Shown in pieces: positions 1 through 8,843 of a DNA stretch of 64,000 bases (position 1 is its first letter; every line of letters begins with the position of its first letter). A model generated the notes under the pieces. The model saw only the letters and a list, made by a program, of their open reading frames with translations. It had not been told where the DNA came from and ran no database searches. This stretch comes from Anaerolineaceae bacterium (lineage in GTDB: Bacteria > Chloroflexota > Anaerolineae > Promineifilales > Promineifilaceae). Made by a program: the position numbers and the translations under genes. The stretch lies in the NCBI GenBank assembly GCA_002699125.1, contig PABI01000183.1, positions 32,449 to 96,448 on the forward strand, in the 5' to 3' direction.

Positions 1-562
1 GGTAAAAGCTGATGTCACGGCCAAAAAGCGGATCGGCCGTGCCATAGGGCACGCGATTGAGGAAAAGCAAAAACTCATTCCAGCGCGCGGCAATGGAGCT
101 GGCAAAACCAAAGGCTAAAAAGAGGGAAACGGCCGTTAAAATCCAGCCCACCCCTCTAATTTGTAAAAAGCGGGGATAAAACTCAGGAGTAGCTTTAATA
201 GCCCGCCGCCGGGCCAACTGCCAGTTGCCCCACAAAACAAGCAAGGCGATGACAAAAAAAGCGACAAAGCTGAAAATTCGGTAGCTCCAACTGGTTAACC
301 AGACGTTTTGGTAATTCAGCTCGCTAAACCACAGCCAGTTGGTGTATACGCCCACAATCCCGTTGATGCTGATGAACAGCAAAAAAAGGATACCAATAAT
401 CCACAAGTTGCGGTTGCTGCCGCGCGGTCGCTGCGGGCGATTGGGGATGGGGGGGCGTTGACCGCCGCCTTCATTGCCGCCTTCGCCTTTTTTTCCTTCC
501 CAGCCGGCCTCTTCCATCGCTCGGCGGAATACTTCTGGGATGTCCCAGTTATCTCGACTCAT
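1..562 (-). CDS. UPF0182 (COG1615) family membrane protein, N-terminal part
   Basis: This is a partial gene: the start codon is at 562-560 and the 3' part lies beyond the left edge of the window. I translated it directly from the complement. The N-terminus (residues 1-45) is hydrophilic and rich in Gly, Arg and Pro. It is followed by hydrophobic segments near residues 47-65, 85-105 and 130-150. The motifs TNWLWFSELNYQ and YGTADPLFGRDISFY match the conserved N-terminal region of the UPF0182 family, large bacterial membrane proteins of about 900-1000 residues and unknown function. A GGA stands before the ATG, but the ribosome site is weak. The reading frame carries one ACGGCCGT (129-136) as Thr-Ala-Val. 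Family assignment is confident; no role can be given. Confidence 0.85.
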   Translation of the reverse strand, partial: MSRDNWDIPEVFRRAMEEAGWEGKKGEGGNEGGGQRPPIPNRPQRPRGSNRNLWIIGILFLLFISINGIVGVYTNWLWFSELNYQNVWLTSWSYRIFSFVAFFVIALLVLWGNWQLARRRAIKATPEFYPRFLQIRGVGWILTAVSLFLAFGFASSIAARWNEFLLFLNRVPYGTADPLFGRDISFY

Positions 563-759
563 TTTTTCCGTCCTTGGTATCTAATATGCATCTCTTCTCT
601 ATTCTCTCACATTTATGGGGCAATATGATTAGACTGAACTGAGAGCGGCCGTTTCCACTCTATCTACTTGCCACATCGCTACAAGTGAGATAATAACTCG
701 TAAGGTGAAAACCTATTTTACCAGATGAAGGACGAAAAGATTATTGTTGGAGGCAAACG

Positions 760-1188
760 ATGAAAGAAATGACCAAAGCGGAAGTGTATGAGTTTCTGGC
801 AGCGGGGACGCGCACGGGAAAATTGGCGACGGTGCGAGCAGACGGCCGTCCCCACGTGGCGCCCGTCTGGTTTGTGCTGGACGGGGAAGATTTGCTCTTC
901 AATACCTGGCATGAGTCGGTAAAGGGGAAGAATTTGCAGCGAGACGGCCGTGTCGCCCTCACTGTCGATGAAGAAACACCACCCTACGCGTTTGTGTTGG
1001 TGGAAGGCACCGTGGAAATTACCGACGATGACCTGGCCGAAAGCAAAAAGTGGGCCACCCGCATTGGCGGGCGCTACATGGGCGAAGATCGGGCTGAGGA
1101 ATTTGGCGAGCGCAACGCCGTGCCCGGCGAGCTGCTGGTGCGTATCAAAGTGGATAAAATCGTGGCCAAGAAAGAGATGGCTGCTTGA
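760..1188 (+). CDS. PPOX-class (pyridoxamine 5'-phosphate oxidase-like) oxidoreductase
   Basis: A 142-residue split-barrel flavin/F420-binding protein. The stretch GKLATVRADGRPHVAPVWF is the typical N-terminal strand pair of the pyridoxamine phosphate oxidase-like superfamily. NLQRDGRVALTVDEE followed by VEGTVEI is the second typical block. Chloroflexota members are often annotated as F420-dependent TIGR03618-type enzymes. Whether the cofactor here is F420, FMN or haem cannot be read from the sequence. A GGAGG ribosome site lies eight bases before the ATG. The neighbouring SDR starts about 70 bases downstream on the same strand, so the two may be co-transcribed. Two ACGGCCGT sites are read as Asp-Gly-Arg. 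Confidence 0.85.
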   Translation: MKEMTKAEVYEFLAAGTRTGKLATVRADGRPHVAPVWFVLDGEDLLFNTWHESVKGKNLQRDGRVALTVDEETPPYAFVLVEGTVEITDDDLAESKKWATRIGGRYMGEDRAEEFGERNAVPGELLVRIKVDKIVAKKEMAA

Positions 1189-1257
1189 GTAAAAGCAAAT
1201 CGCGAATTTAGCGCATGGACAAATAGCACAAATTTTTTCTGGCAGAAAGGTGTGTAG

Positions 1258-2085
1258 ATGAGTAAGGCGATGCAATTAGAGGGGCGAACGGCCGTAATAA
1301 CTGGAGCAGCCAGCGGCATCGGGCGCGGGATAGCTATTGCTCTGGCCCGACGGCACTGCCATTTGGCCCTGGCTGATGTGAATGAAACGGGCTTGGCGGA
1401 AACGGCCGAACTCATTGCCGCGCCAGACCTTCGCGTGAGCTGCCACCGTTTGGATGTAGCCGATGCCGAGGCAGTAGCCCATTTCCCAGAGGTGGTGCGA
1501 GCCAGCCATCCCGGCGTGGTCCTGCTTTTTAACAATGCGGGCGTCGCCTTGGGCGGCACGTTTGAGCAGGTGAGCGCCGCAGACTTCGAGTGGCTGTTTG
1601 AGATCAATTTCTGGGGCGTGGTGCGCATAACCCGCGCCTTCTTGCCGCTCCTGCAAGCCAGTGATGACGCCCGGCTTGTGAACCTCTCCAGCGTGTATGG
1701 GCTCATCGGCCCTCCTGGTGAAGTGCCCTATGCGGCGAGCAAGTTTGCCGTGCGCGGCTTTTCCGAGGCGCTGCGGCATGAGTTTGAACTGGCCGGCTCG
1801 TCTGTGGGGGTTACGGTGGTTCACCCTGGCGGTGTGGCCACGGCCATTGCCGACAATGCCCGGCCACCGGCCGGGGCAACAGCCGAGCAAATAGCGGAAG
1901 GGCGTGCCGCCGCCAACAAGCTGCTCCGGCTGTCGCCAGAAATTGCTGGAGAAACGATTGTTCGCGGCGTCGAACGCCGCCAGCCGCGCGTGCTGGTTGG
2001 CTCAGATGCCCGGCTGATCGCCCTGCTTGTGCGTCTGGCGCCTGTTTCGTATTTGCGACTGCTGGCGTGGTTTGTGCCTCGATGA
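1258..2085 (+). CDS. Short-chain dehydrogenase/reductase (SDR family)
   Basis: A 275-residue classical SDR. The nucleotide-binding motif TGAASGIG is at residues 15-22, NNAG follows near residue 92, the catalytic Ser is in NLSSVYG, and YAASK gives the Tyr-Lys pair near residues 158-162. A PGGV block comes after the catalytic helix. The C-terminal part (KLLRLSPEIAGETIVRGVERR) resembles SDRs of the DltE/YqjQ type, often annotated only as SDR-family oxidoreductase. The substrate is unknown. An AAAGG lies upstream of the ATG. The zinc-ribbon gene begins about 85 bases after the stop. Confidence 0.85.
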   Translation: MSKAMQLEGRTAVITGAASGIGRGIAIALARRHCHLALADVNETGLAETAELIAAPDLRVSCHRLDVADAEAVAHFPEVVRASHPGVVLLFNNAGVALGGTFEQVSAADFEWLFEINFWGVVRITRAFLPLLQASDDARLVNLSSVYGLIGPPGEVPYAASKFAVRGFSEALRHEFELAGSSVGVTVVHPGGVATAIADNARPPAGATAEQIAEGRAAANKLLRLSPEIAGETIVRGVERRQPRVLVGSDARLIALLVRLAPVSYLRLLAWFVPR

Positions 2086-2170
2086 GTTCTTTTTCGTTGA
2101 ATGCTGTTGTTGGCTGCGTTACAATCGGGCCAAAATCTCTGACCACAAAACGCGATTGACGGAGCGTGTA

Positions 2171-3262
2171 ATGACCAAGAAAACAGTTGGCTATGTGCAT
2201 TTGGAATGGGAATGCCCTGCCTGTGGCACCCGCAACAAAGGAACGGACAAAATTTGCCGCAGTTGCAGTGCGGCTCAGCCGGAAGACGTTCAATTTGAAC
2301 AGGTAGCGCAGGAAACATTCATCGAAGATGAAAACGTGATTGCCCGGGCCAAAGCTGGAGCCGATGTACATTGTCCCTTTTGCGGTACGCGCAACCCGAT
2401 AACGGCCGAACAATGCAGCCAATGCCTGGCCGACCTCACCGAAGCCAAAGCGCGTGAATCTGGCAACGTGTTGGGCGCCCATCGGGACAAAGCCGTGCCG
2501 GACGTTGCCTGCACCCACTGCGGTTCCCTGAATCCGGGGACGGCCTTACACTGCACCCACTGCGGCGCTGCACTGCCCAAACCGGAACGTGCCAAATCTG
2601 CTGCCCCAAAACCAAAAGCAAAACGGGCGGCTGGCATGTCCAAAACAACCCGCTACGTGCTGTTTGGCATTTTAGGGCTGGTGGTCATTGCTTGCATTGC
2701 CGTGATTATTCTGTCTAGTCGTACTGAAGAGGTGGTGGGCGAAGTGCAGGGTGTTTCCTGGGAATATGCCGTGCAAATCGAGGCGTTGACGCTGGTGGAG
2801 GATCAGGATTGGCGGGATGTGGTCCCGGACGATGCCGAGATTGTGTCTTGCCAGCAAGAAGTCCGCCGCACCCAGCCTGATCCGGCCCCGAATTCGGTCG
2901 AGGTATGCGGCACGCCATACACGGTAGACACGGGCACCGGCGTGGGCGAAGTGGTGCAGGATTGCGAATACCAAATCTACGACGATTTATGCACCTACAC
3001 CGCGCTGGAATGGCGGGAATTTGACCTGGTTTCGTTGACCGGGGATGATTTTGCGCCCGAGTGGCCGGAACCAGCTTTGGCACAAGACCAGCGTTTGGGC
3101 GAGAGCACGGAAAGCTACGAGGTGTATTTTAATGCCGACGGCGACTCTTACACCTATCGTCCCGACGATTTTGCCGAATACACCCAGTTTGAGGAAGGTA
3201 GCCGCTGGATTCTGGAGGTTAACACTTTCAACAATGTGCGCTCCGTCACGCCCGATCGCTAG
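2171..3262 (+). CDS. Membrane-anchored triple zinc-ribbon protein
   Basis: A 363-residue protein starting at ATG 2171 behind a GGAG. The longer open frame beginning at 2027 overlaps the preceding gene and is not used. Three CxxC...CxxC zinc ribbons are visible: Cys15/18/29/32, Cys68/71/82/85 and Cys114/117/128/131. A Lys/Pro/Ala-rich linker follows, then one membrane helix at about residues 162-182. The remaining 180 residues are probably extracytoplasmic and contain a few further cysteines (SCQQE, EVCGT, QDCEYQIYDDLC). The ribbons are of the zinc-ribbon/double-zinc-ribbon type common in regulatory or scaffold proteins. I do not recognise the C-terminal domain and assign no function. Confidence 0.8.
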   Translation: MTKKTVGYVHLEWECPACGTRNKGTDKICRSCSAAQPEDVQFEQVAQETFIEDENVIARAKAGADVHCPFCGTRNPITAEQCSQCLADLTEAKARESGNVLGAHRDKAVPDVACTHCGSLNPGTALHCTHCGAALPKPERAKSAAPKPKAKRAAGMSKTTRYVLFGILGLVVIACIAVIILSSRTEEVVGEVQGVSWEYAVQIEALTLVEDQDWRDVVPDDAEIVSCQQEVRRTQPDPAPNSVEVCGTPYTVDTGTGVGEVVQDCEYQIYDDLCTYTALEWREFDLVSLTGDDFAPEWPEPALAQDQRLGESTESYEVYFNADGDSYTYRPDDFAEYTQFEEGSRWILEVNTFNNVRSVTPDR

Positions 3263-3282
3263 GAATTGAGGGAGCGGCTATC

Positions 3283-3720
3283 TTGCGCCTTATTCGAAAA
3301 TACGAAGATAGTGATTTGGACGCCGTGTTATCCGCCTGGGAGAATGCGTCCAAAGTTGCCCATCCTTTTTTGACGCCACAATTTTTGGCGAAGGAACGCG
3401 AGAACATCCCAACTGTTTATTTACCCCAGGCCGAGACCTGGGTGATTGAGCAGGTTGGGGCAGTGATTGGCTTCATTTCGCTGCTGGGCAATGAGGTTGG
3501 GGCGATCTTTGTCCAGCCGCAGTTTCATGGCCTTGGTGCGGGCAGGGCGTTGATGGATAAAGCCAAAGAGCTGCATGGGAATCTTGAAGTTGAGGTTTTT
3601 GAGAAGAATTTGATCGGGCGTCGTTTCTACGAGAAGTATGGCTTCGCGTTCGTGAACAAAACAATGCATGAAGAAACTGGCAACTACATGCTTCGCCTAA
3701 AGTTTACCGCTGCCACATAG
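3283..3720 (+). CDS. GNAT-family N-acetyltransferase (YjaB-like)
   Basis: A 145-residue GNAT protein. It starts at a TTG codon with GGGAG eight bases upstream; no in-frame ATG with a site is available nearby. The acetyl-CoA loop is visible as VQPQFHGLGAGRALMDKA (Q/R-x-x-G-x-G/A). The C-terminal part NLIGRRFYEKYGFAFVNKT is the usual beta5-alpha4 GNAT segment. The overall pattern (RKYEDSDLDAVLSAWENAS at the N-terminus) is like E. coli YjaB. The acceptor substrate is unknown. The 3' end overlaps the convergent GT4 gene by 17 bases. Confidence 0.85.
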   Translation: MRLIRKYEDSDLDAVLSAWENASKVAHPFLTPQFLAKERENIPTVYLPQAETWVIEQVGAVIGFISLLGNEVGAIFVQPQFHGLGAGRALMDKAKELHGNLEVEVFEKNLIGRRFYEKYGFAFVNKTMHEETGNYMLRLKFTAAT

Positions 3721-4942
3721 GAGCCAACAGCGTTTTTAACGTTTGATAGGAGAAATGTTTTTTGCCCAGTTCGTAATTGTGGGTGGTGGTGGGAACGGCC
3801 GTTTCCGGATCTTCCAACCAGCCACGCACCATCTCTACTGTTCCTGACGTAATTTCCCCATCAATTTCGGCAAATTGAAAACCCAACGGGCCGATGTCTG
3901 CCGCGTAAACCGGATAGCGGTTCACCACCGCGGGCAGCCTGAAGTAAACCGTCTCGATGAGGGCGTTGCCAAACCCCTCAATGAAGCTGGGATAGGTTAC
4001 TAAATCGGCGTGGGGATACGCGTCCCACAGCGAGTAGGTTTTTTGACCGGCTCCAGCCCGTCGCTGATCATCTACTTGGTCTGCCACGTAGCGCAGATCG
4101 ACATTTTTGGCCTGGGCCAGCGTTTCTAATTCGTGTAGATAAGCGGTGCCCTCGTCGCCTGCTTTGTGGGTAATGATAAGTTTGGTGCGGGAATCGTTCA
4201 GTCGGTGCAGCAGTTCAATGGCCAGCTCGATGCCCTTGCGCGGAATGACGCGCGTTGGCTGTAAAATGAGCCAATCCTCGTCCGAAAGGCCAATTGCCTG
4301 GCGAAAATCAGCGTTAAAGTCGTCGATGCCGGGCGGCGGCGTGTGGAAGTCGAAGACGTTGGGGATGATGAAGCTGTTAAGCCTGCGCCGCTGCTTAAGG
4401 GCAGTTTGGGCCAGTGAGTTGATGACGGCATGGTTCAGGTCCGGCAGATTGGGCGGGAAAAATTGGTCCAGAAATTGGGTGATGTGGCTGTTTAAAAAGC
4501 GCGGCCGTTCCCAGTAAAAGTCATGATTGTGGGCCAGGCCGGGCAGTTTCAGCTCGGCCATCAGTTCAGCAAGGGCCTGGGCCAGGGGAAGCTGCATGGG
4601 AATGGCAAAGGCGTTTTGGATGATGACAGTGTCGATCTGGTACTGGGTGAGGAATTGGTGGAGCGGCCGTTTCAGTTCCGCCGCTCGTTTTTCGATGTCT
4701 GGCAGGAGGGTTACGGCCGTTTCCTTGGCCACAAACGCGCGATCGTGTAACTCTTTGGCTACCTCATCTTCAAAATGAAGCCGGGAATCTTCCAGACCTT
4801 GCCTTTTTAAGTCGGGGTCCAGTTCGCCCGCGCAGTAGAAAACGTTGTGACCAAACTGTTTGGCGATGGTGACCAGCTTGGCCGATTCCAGCGAGACGCC
4901 GTCGGTGCCCGCCAGCCGGGTGGAAATAACGCCAATGTTCAT
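3704..4942 (-). CDS. GT4 glycosyltransferase, possible mannosylglucosylglycerate synthase type
   Basis: A 412-residue retaining GT-B glycosyltransferase of family GT4. The N-terminal Rossmann half begins MNIGVISTRLAGTDGVSLES. HNHDFYWERPRF (138-149) lies at the expected acceptor site. The nucleotide-sugar half contains QPTRVIPRKG (228-237) and the E-x7-E motif with Glu322 and Glu330. Its ATG overlaps the stop of the GH13_18 phosphorylase gene by four bases (ATGA-type), which implies translational coupling. It is the last gene of the LacI-regulated sugar operon. Given the partner phosphorylase, a role in building or recycling glucosylglycerate or mannosylglucosylglycerate is plausible. That substrate assignment is inference; the GT4 fold assignment is secure. 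Confidence 0.8.
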   Translation of the reverse strand: MNIGVISTRLAGTDGVSLESAKLVTIAKQFGHNVFYCAGELDPDLKRQGLEDSRLHFEDEVAKELHDRAFVAKETAVTLLPDIEKRAAELKRPLHQFLTQYQIDTVIIQNAFAIPMQLPLAQALAELMAELKLPGLAHNHDFYWERPRFLNSHITQFLDQFFPPNLPDLNHAVINSLAQTALKQRRRLNSFIIPNVFDFHTPPPGIDDFNADFRQAIGLSDEDWLILQPTRVIPRKGIELAIELLHRLNDSRTKLIITHKAGDEGTAYLHELETLAQAKNVDLRYVADQVDDQRRAGAGQKTYSLWDAYPHADLVTYPSFIEGFGNALIETVYFRLPAVVNRYPVYAADIGPLGFQFAEIDGEITSGTVEMVRGWLEDPETAVPTTTHNYELGKKHFSYQTLKTLLAPMWQR

Positions 4943-6612
4943 GATGGTTTTATCCAGGCAATTTGGTAGGGGGCCAGAGTGATGTGGTGGGCAACGGCCG
5001 TATCCGTCAATAATTCAACCCCGGCTAAAGGCAGCTTAACGGAAACCGTGTCGGCGGAAACGTTATGTAAACAGAGCAGCTGCTCCCGCTGATGGCCGCG
5101 CAAAATAGCAAAAACGGCCGGATGCAGCTTGAGGATGGTCTGGTCGCCGATGGGATGGAACGCTTTTTCGGCCGTACGCAGCTTGAGCAGTTCACAATAG
5201 CCCGAAAAAACCTTCTGGCGCAGACCGCTTTTGAGTTCTTGTTCCAGTTGTTCACGTTGCAGCTTTTGCCGGTTGATGCTGCGATTGCGTCCCGTTTGCT
5301 GCACGCCTTCGCGCCAGTTTTGCGAGCCAAATAGACTGTGAAAGTAAATCCCCGGCACGCCGCGCAGCGCCAGCATGATCGCCTGCGCAGCCAAAAAGCG
5401 GCGGGCAATCAGGTCATCCGATTCGTCCGCTGCGGGCACGGCCAGGGCGTTGAGATAGCTGATGTTCAGTTCGTAGGCGCTCTGGCTGCCGTCGCCGTTG
5501 GCTTTGTAAGAGACAAAGCCACCCAGTGCCTGCACCCGCTCGGCCATCGCCTCAATTTCAGCATCGCTGAGGATGCCGCGCGCCGGGGTCAGGCCGATGC
5601 CGTCGTGCGAGGCGCAGAAGTTGAAGAAGGTGACGCGATCCGAAGGCAGCTCCAGCGAAGCAGCCCACCGGGAAAGCTGGCGTGCATTCCCCGTGTGGAA
5701 GGTGTGCAAAATCAGCGGCGGCAGGGAGAAGTTGTACACCATTTGGGCTTCGTTACGGCCGTTGCCAAAATAAGCAATATTTTCTTGATGCGGAATATTC
5801 GTCTCGGTGATCAGCGCCACCTGCGGGGCCACTTTGTCCAGCACGGCGCGCATGAGCTGAATGATGCGGTGGGTTTGTGGCAGGTTCAGGCAGCGGGTGC
5901 CCGGTTCCTTCCACATGAAGCCGATGGCGTCCAGGCGAATGTAGGTGGCCCCTTTGGCCACGTAAAACAGCAGCGTGTCCAGCACGGCCAGCAGCACGGC
6001 CGGATTGGCATAGTTCAAATCGATCTGATCAGCGCTGAAGGTGGTCCACAGGTGGCGGGTGCCTATTTTTGTCTCGAATGAGGTTAGCAATGGGAGGGCG
6101 CGGGGGCGGAAAACGGCCGAAAGATCCACAGATGGGTCCACCGCCACAAAAAAATCTTCATAGGCCGGATCACCAGCCAAATAACCCTGAAACCATTTGC
6201 TCTCGGCAGAGATATGGTTGATGACGGCGTCAAACATGAGCTGGAAATTTTTGCCAACGGCGGCCACATCGTCCCAACTGCCTAATGCCGGATCAACGGC
6301 TTTGTAATCGATCACCGAAAAGCCATCGTCGCTGGAGTAGGGGTAGAAGGGCAGCAGGTGGATGGTTTGGATACGGCCGTTCACCCACTCATCACAAAAT
6401 TTGGCTAACGTTTGCAGCGGCGCTTCGCCGGGAGACTGCACCTGGTCCCCATAGGTGATTAAAACGGTATCGCGCTCGGAGAAAACGGCCGTGTCCGGCT
6501 CCGGCAAACGTGGCTGGTACGCGGCCAGTAACTGCTGAACTTTTTCATAGGTTTGCTGCCCGGCAGCGTCGCCATACAAAAAAATCAGATGATCTAAAAT
6601 AGATGATGTCAT
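4939..6612 (-). CDS. GH13_18 sugar phosphorylase, likely glucosylglycerate phosphorylase type
   Basis: A 557-residue (beta/alpha)8 enzyme of the sucrose-phosphorylase subfamily. Catalytic residues are visible: nucleophile Asp228 in IRLDAIGFMWKE, acid/base Glu270 in ITETNIPHQENIAYFG, and transition-state Asp337 in ASHDGIG. True sucrose phosphorylases are about 500 residues; 555-560 residues and the WKEPGT...LPQTH and ETNIPH blocks fit glucosylglycerate phosphorylases such as E. coli YcjM. The start is set at ATG 6612 (MTSSILDHL); the open frame extends 30 residues upstream without family similarity. It lies downstream of the ABC permeases and is coupled to the GT4 gene. Predicted activity is phosphorolysis of imported glucosylglycerate or a related glucoside to glucose-1-phosphate. 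The exact substrate is inferred. Confidence 0.85.
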   Translation of the reverse strand: MTSSILDHLIFLYGDAAGQQTYEKVQQLLAAYQPRLPEPDTAVFSERDTVLITYGDQVQSPGEAPLQTLAKFCDEWVNGRIQTIHLLPFYPYSSDDGFSVIDYKAVDPALGSWDDVAAVGKNFQLMFDAVINHISAESKWFQGYLAGDPAYEDFFVAVDPSVDLSAVFRPRALPLLTSFETKIGTRHLWTTFSADQIDLNYANPAVLLAVLDTLLFYVAKGATYIRLDAIGFMWKEPGTRCLNLPQTHRIIQLMRAVLDKVAPQVALITETNIPHQENIAYFGNGRNEAQMVYNFSLPPLILHTFHTGNARQLSRWAASLELPSDRVTFFNFCASHDGIGLTPARGILSDAEIEAMAERVQALGGFVSYKANGDGSQSAYELNISYLNALAVPAADESDDLIARRFLAAQAIMLALRGVPGIYFHSLFGSQNWREGVQQTGRNRSINRQKLQREQLEQELKSGLRQKVFSGYCELLKLRTAEKAFHPIGDQTILKLHPAVFAILRGHQREQLLCLHNVSADTVSVKLPLAGVELLTDTAVAHHITLAPYQIAWIKPS

Positions 6613-6687
6613 GCTGAAAACTGCCTCTGCTTGGTTGAGTGAATTTTGCGCACGCGAGACACATTGACGAACAAGCCACTTGAATTT

Positions 6688-6739
6688 CACGCAAAGGCGC
6701 AAAAACAGCGGTTTTTTAAATTCTTTGCGCCTTTGCGTG
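6688..6739. repeat. 16-bp perfect inverted repeat (GCAAAGGCGC family)
   Basis: Arms at 6688-6703 and 6724-6739 are exact reverse complements, with a 20-base A/T-rich loop. It lies in the 206-base gap between the MalG-like permease and the phosphorylase gene. The transcript would fold into a strong hairpin that could separate or stabilise the two parts of the operon mRNA. No long U-run follows on the minus strand, so full termination is doubtful. Confidence 0.8.
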
Positions 6740-6818
6740 CGTTTATTCTTATTTTTATGCTCGTATTTTCCCTCTCATGCGCAGGCGATTTTAGCATACC
6801 CTGTTTCTCCTGCAGGGC

Positions 6819-7730
6819 CTAACCTTTTACACCGCCCGCCGACAGTCCTTCTGACAAATACCGTTCCAGTGCCAGGAACAGCACCATGATGGGCAGCGTC
6901 ATGATCGTTGAGGCGGCCATCACCACGTTGGGACGGGGGGATGGATCGTTCCAGATCGTGTTAATTTTGATCGGCATGGTGAACAAATCGTTGTTGTTCA
7001 AAAAGACAAAGGCGTACAGAAATTCATTCCAGGCGATCATCAGCGTGTAAATGGCCACGGACACCAGCGCCGGAATGGCCAGCGGCAGCGTGATGCGCCA
7101 GATGACTTCCAACCGGCTGCACCCATCGATCAACCCTGCCTGTTCAATTTCCGTGGGGATGGTGCGGAAATAGTTGGTAAGCATGTACAGGGCCACCGGC
7201 AGCGTTTGGGCCAGGTAGGTAAACACCAGCACGCCCAAATTGTCCTGCACGTTAAACCCAATGGCATCGCCAATGCGGGCCAGCATGGCAAACAGCGGGA
7301 TGATGAGCAGGATGCCGGGGAAAAGGTATACCACCAAAATGGCGTTCACCATGAAGTTTTTGCCGCGAAAGCGCAGCCGGGCAATGGCGTAAGACCCCAA
7401 CACAGCCAGAATGACGGCGATAACGGCCGTTGGCACCGCCACCAGCACCGTATTGCGAATGTTGGTGGCAAAATCCTGGTAACTGGGATTGCTTGGCTCA
7501 AACAGCTCCAAATATGCTTCCAGCCGCAAATCCTCCGGCACGTACACCGGCTCACGCCCGCCAATTTCTGCCCGTGTCTTAAACGATGAAGAAACCATCC
7601 AGTAAAACGGGAACAAAATGCTGGTCAGGAAAAAGGTGAGCACGATGGCAAAAATAAAGCCTTGCAGGCTGAAGCGGCGGCTCATCTGAGTAAGAAAACT
7701 GGCTTTTTCAGTTTGTGCTTGTGCAGTCAT
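6819..7730 (-). CDS. Carbohydrate ABC transporter permease, MalG type
   Basis: A 303-residue inner-membrane permease. Six hydrophobic segments are visible, beginning with GFIFAIVLTFFLTSILFPFY. The EAA loop that docks the ATPase is clear: EIEQAGLIDGCSRLEVIW followed by LPLAIPAL. The C-terminus MVLFLALERYLSEGLSAGGVKG is typical of MalG-like proteins. A strong AGGGGG ribosome site precedes the ATG, nine bases after the MalF-like gene. It pairs with that permease and the upstream solute-binding protein. No ATPase gene is present in the operon, so a shared MsmK-type ATPase encoded elsewhere is likely. Confidence 0.9.
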   Translation of the reverse strand: MTAQAQTEKASFLTQMSRRFSLQGFIFAIVLTFFLTSILFPFYWMVSSSFKTRAEIGGREPVYVPEDLRLEAYLELFEPSNPSYQDFATNIRNTVLVAVPTAVIAVILAVLGSYAIARLRFRGKNFMVNAILVVYLFPGILLIIPLFAMLARIGDAIGFNVQDNLGVLVFTYLAQTLPVALYMLTNYFRTIPTEIEQAGLIDGCSRLEVIWRITLPLAIPALVSVAIYTLMIAWNEFLYAFVFLNNNDLFTMPIKINTIWNDPSPRPNVVMAASTIMTLPIMVLFLALERYLSEGLSAGGVKG

Positions 7731-7739
7731 TATTTCCCC

Positions 7740-8699
7740 CTATTCCTCATCAATCCGGCGCATCACAAAGCCCACATAAAACGCCATGAACGTCACCAAA
7801 ATCGCCAGCAGGATCATCGCCGTGGCCGCCCCGCGACCAAAGTTGAACTGGTTAAAGCTAAACTGGTAGGTGAGTACCGGCAGCACGTTGGTGCCAAAAC
7901 CGCCGCCGGTTAGTAGGTAGATGTCGTCAAACTTGTTAAAAGTCCACATGAGTCGCAGCAAAAAGATGGCACCCATCACGTAGCGCAGCTCTGGCAGCGT
8001 AACAAACCAGAACTGCTGCCAGGTCGATGCGCCATCGACTGTGGCCGCTTCGTACAGCGTGCCGTCCACCGCCTGCAAACGGGCCAGAATCATGAGCATG
8101 GCAAAGGGGAAGTAGCGCCACGCCTCGAAAATGATGACGATGATGAGAGCCAGCCCCCGGGTGGAGAGGTACGCCTCGGGTAAATCAATGATGCCCAGGC
8201 TCATGAGGATATCGTTTAAGACGCCAGACGGCCGTGGATCCAGCAGCCAGCGCCAGACAAACACCACGCTCACAATTGGGGCCACGTAGGGGAACAAAAA
8301 CACCGCCCGCGTAAGCCCGCGCCCGCGAAACGGCCGATTCAATAAAAGCGACGCCGCTAACCCAACTAACAGCGTCAGAATGGTTGCCGAAAAGCTGTAG
8401 ACCACGCTGGTAACGGCCGCTCCCCAACTTTGCCACCCCTGCCACTTAAAGGCGAAATCGTTGAACACCGCCCGGTAATTGTCCCAGCCCACAAACGGCG
8501 CATTAAACACATCATTCAAATTGCCCAGGCTCACATCGCGAAAGCTAATCCAGATGGAAAAAAACGCGGGAAACAGGACCAGGCCAAACACAATCAGGGC
8601 GGTGGGGGAGATCAACGTCCAGGCCAGACGCGCCTCCTGGGCATGCCAGCTTCGGCGGCGACCGGCACTGCCTCTTCCTTTCTCCGTTATTGCAGCCAT
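7740..8699 (-). CDS. Carbohydrate ABC transporter permease, MalF type
   Basis: A 319-residue permease when started at ATG 8699 (MAAITEKGRG) with GAGGG four bases upstream. The open frame runs 40 residues further, but that stretch overlaps a hairpin and lacks similarity. Six membrane segments are seen, the first being WTLISPTALIVFGLVLFPAFF. The EAA loop reads LYEAATVDGASTWQQFW followed by VTLPELRYVM. It forms the heteromeric translocation pore with the downstream MalG-like protein, for the sugar captured by the 8844-10331 lipoprotein. Confidence 0.9.
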   Translation of the reverse strand: MAAITEKGRGSAGRRRSWHAQEARLAWTLISPTALIVFGLVLFPAFFSIWISFRDVSLGNLNDVFNAPFVGWDNYRAVFNDFAFKWQGWQSWGAAVTSVVYSFSATILTLLVGLAASLLLNRPFRGRGLTRAVFLFPYVAPIVSVVFVWRWLLDPRPSGVLNDILMSLGIIDLPEAYLSTRGLALIIVIIFEAWRYFPFAMLMILARLQAVDGTLYEAATVDGASTWQQFWFVTLPELRYVMGAIFLLRLMWTFNKFDDIYLLTGGGFGTNVLPVLTYQFSFNQFNFGRGAATAMILLAILVTFMAFYVGFVMRRIDEE

Positions 8700-8705
8700 C
8701 ACACC

Positions 8706-8731
8706 CTCACTTCTCATTTTTGAGGAGTGAG
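8706..8731. repeat. Short hairpin before the MalF-like gene
   Basis: Arms 8706-8716 and 8721-8731 match with one G-U type mismatch around a TTTT loop. It lies just upstream of the chosen start of the permease gene. Its stem could mask an alternative upstream start and may tune translation between the binding protein and the permease. Confidence 0.6.
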
Positions 8732-8789
8732 CATTCTCAAATACGAACGGGCCGGAACGACGCATCTGAGGATGCTTTCTCCTCATATG

Positions 8790-8829
8790 TTGAATAGAGA
8801 TGCAGCCCGGAGACTGCACCTCTATTCAA
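8790..8829. repeat. Intercistronic hairpin between binding protein and permease genes
   Basis: Arms 8790-8805 and 8814-8829 (16 bases, one mismatch) enclose an 8-base loop. It follows the stop of the solute-binding lipoprotein gene by about 15 bases. In malE-malF type operons a hairpin here protects the abundant binding-protein mRNA and lowers permease expression; the same role is inferred. Confidence 0.7.
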
Positions 8830-8843
8830 ACTTCTAATCCATA

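Noticed and set aside
308..628. A 106-residue open frame on the plus strand
   Set aside because: It is antisense to the UPF0182 gene, has no family features and arises from that gene's codon bias.
5338..6081. A 247-residue plus-strand open frame
   Set aside because: It is fully antisense to the GH13_18 gene with its catalytic motifs; composition is that of a shadow frame.
6688..6739. Riboswitch or T-box upstream of the phosphorylase gene
   Set aside because: It is a simple perfect inverted repeat of a scattered type without aptamer-like junctions.
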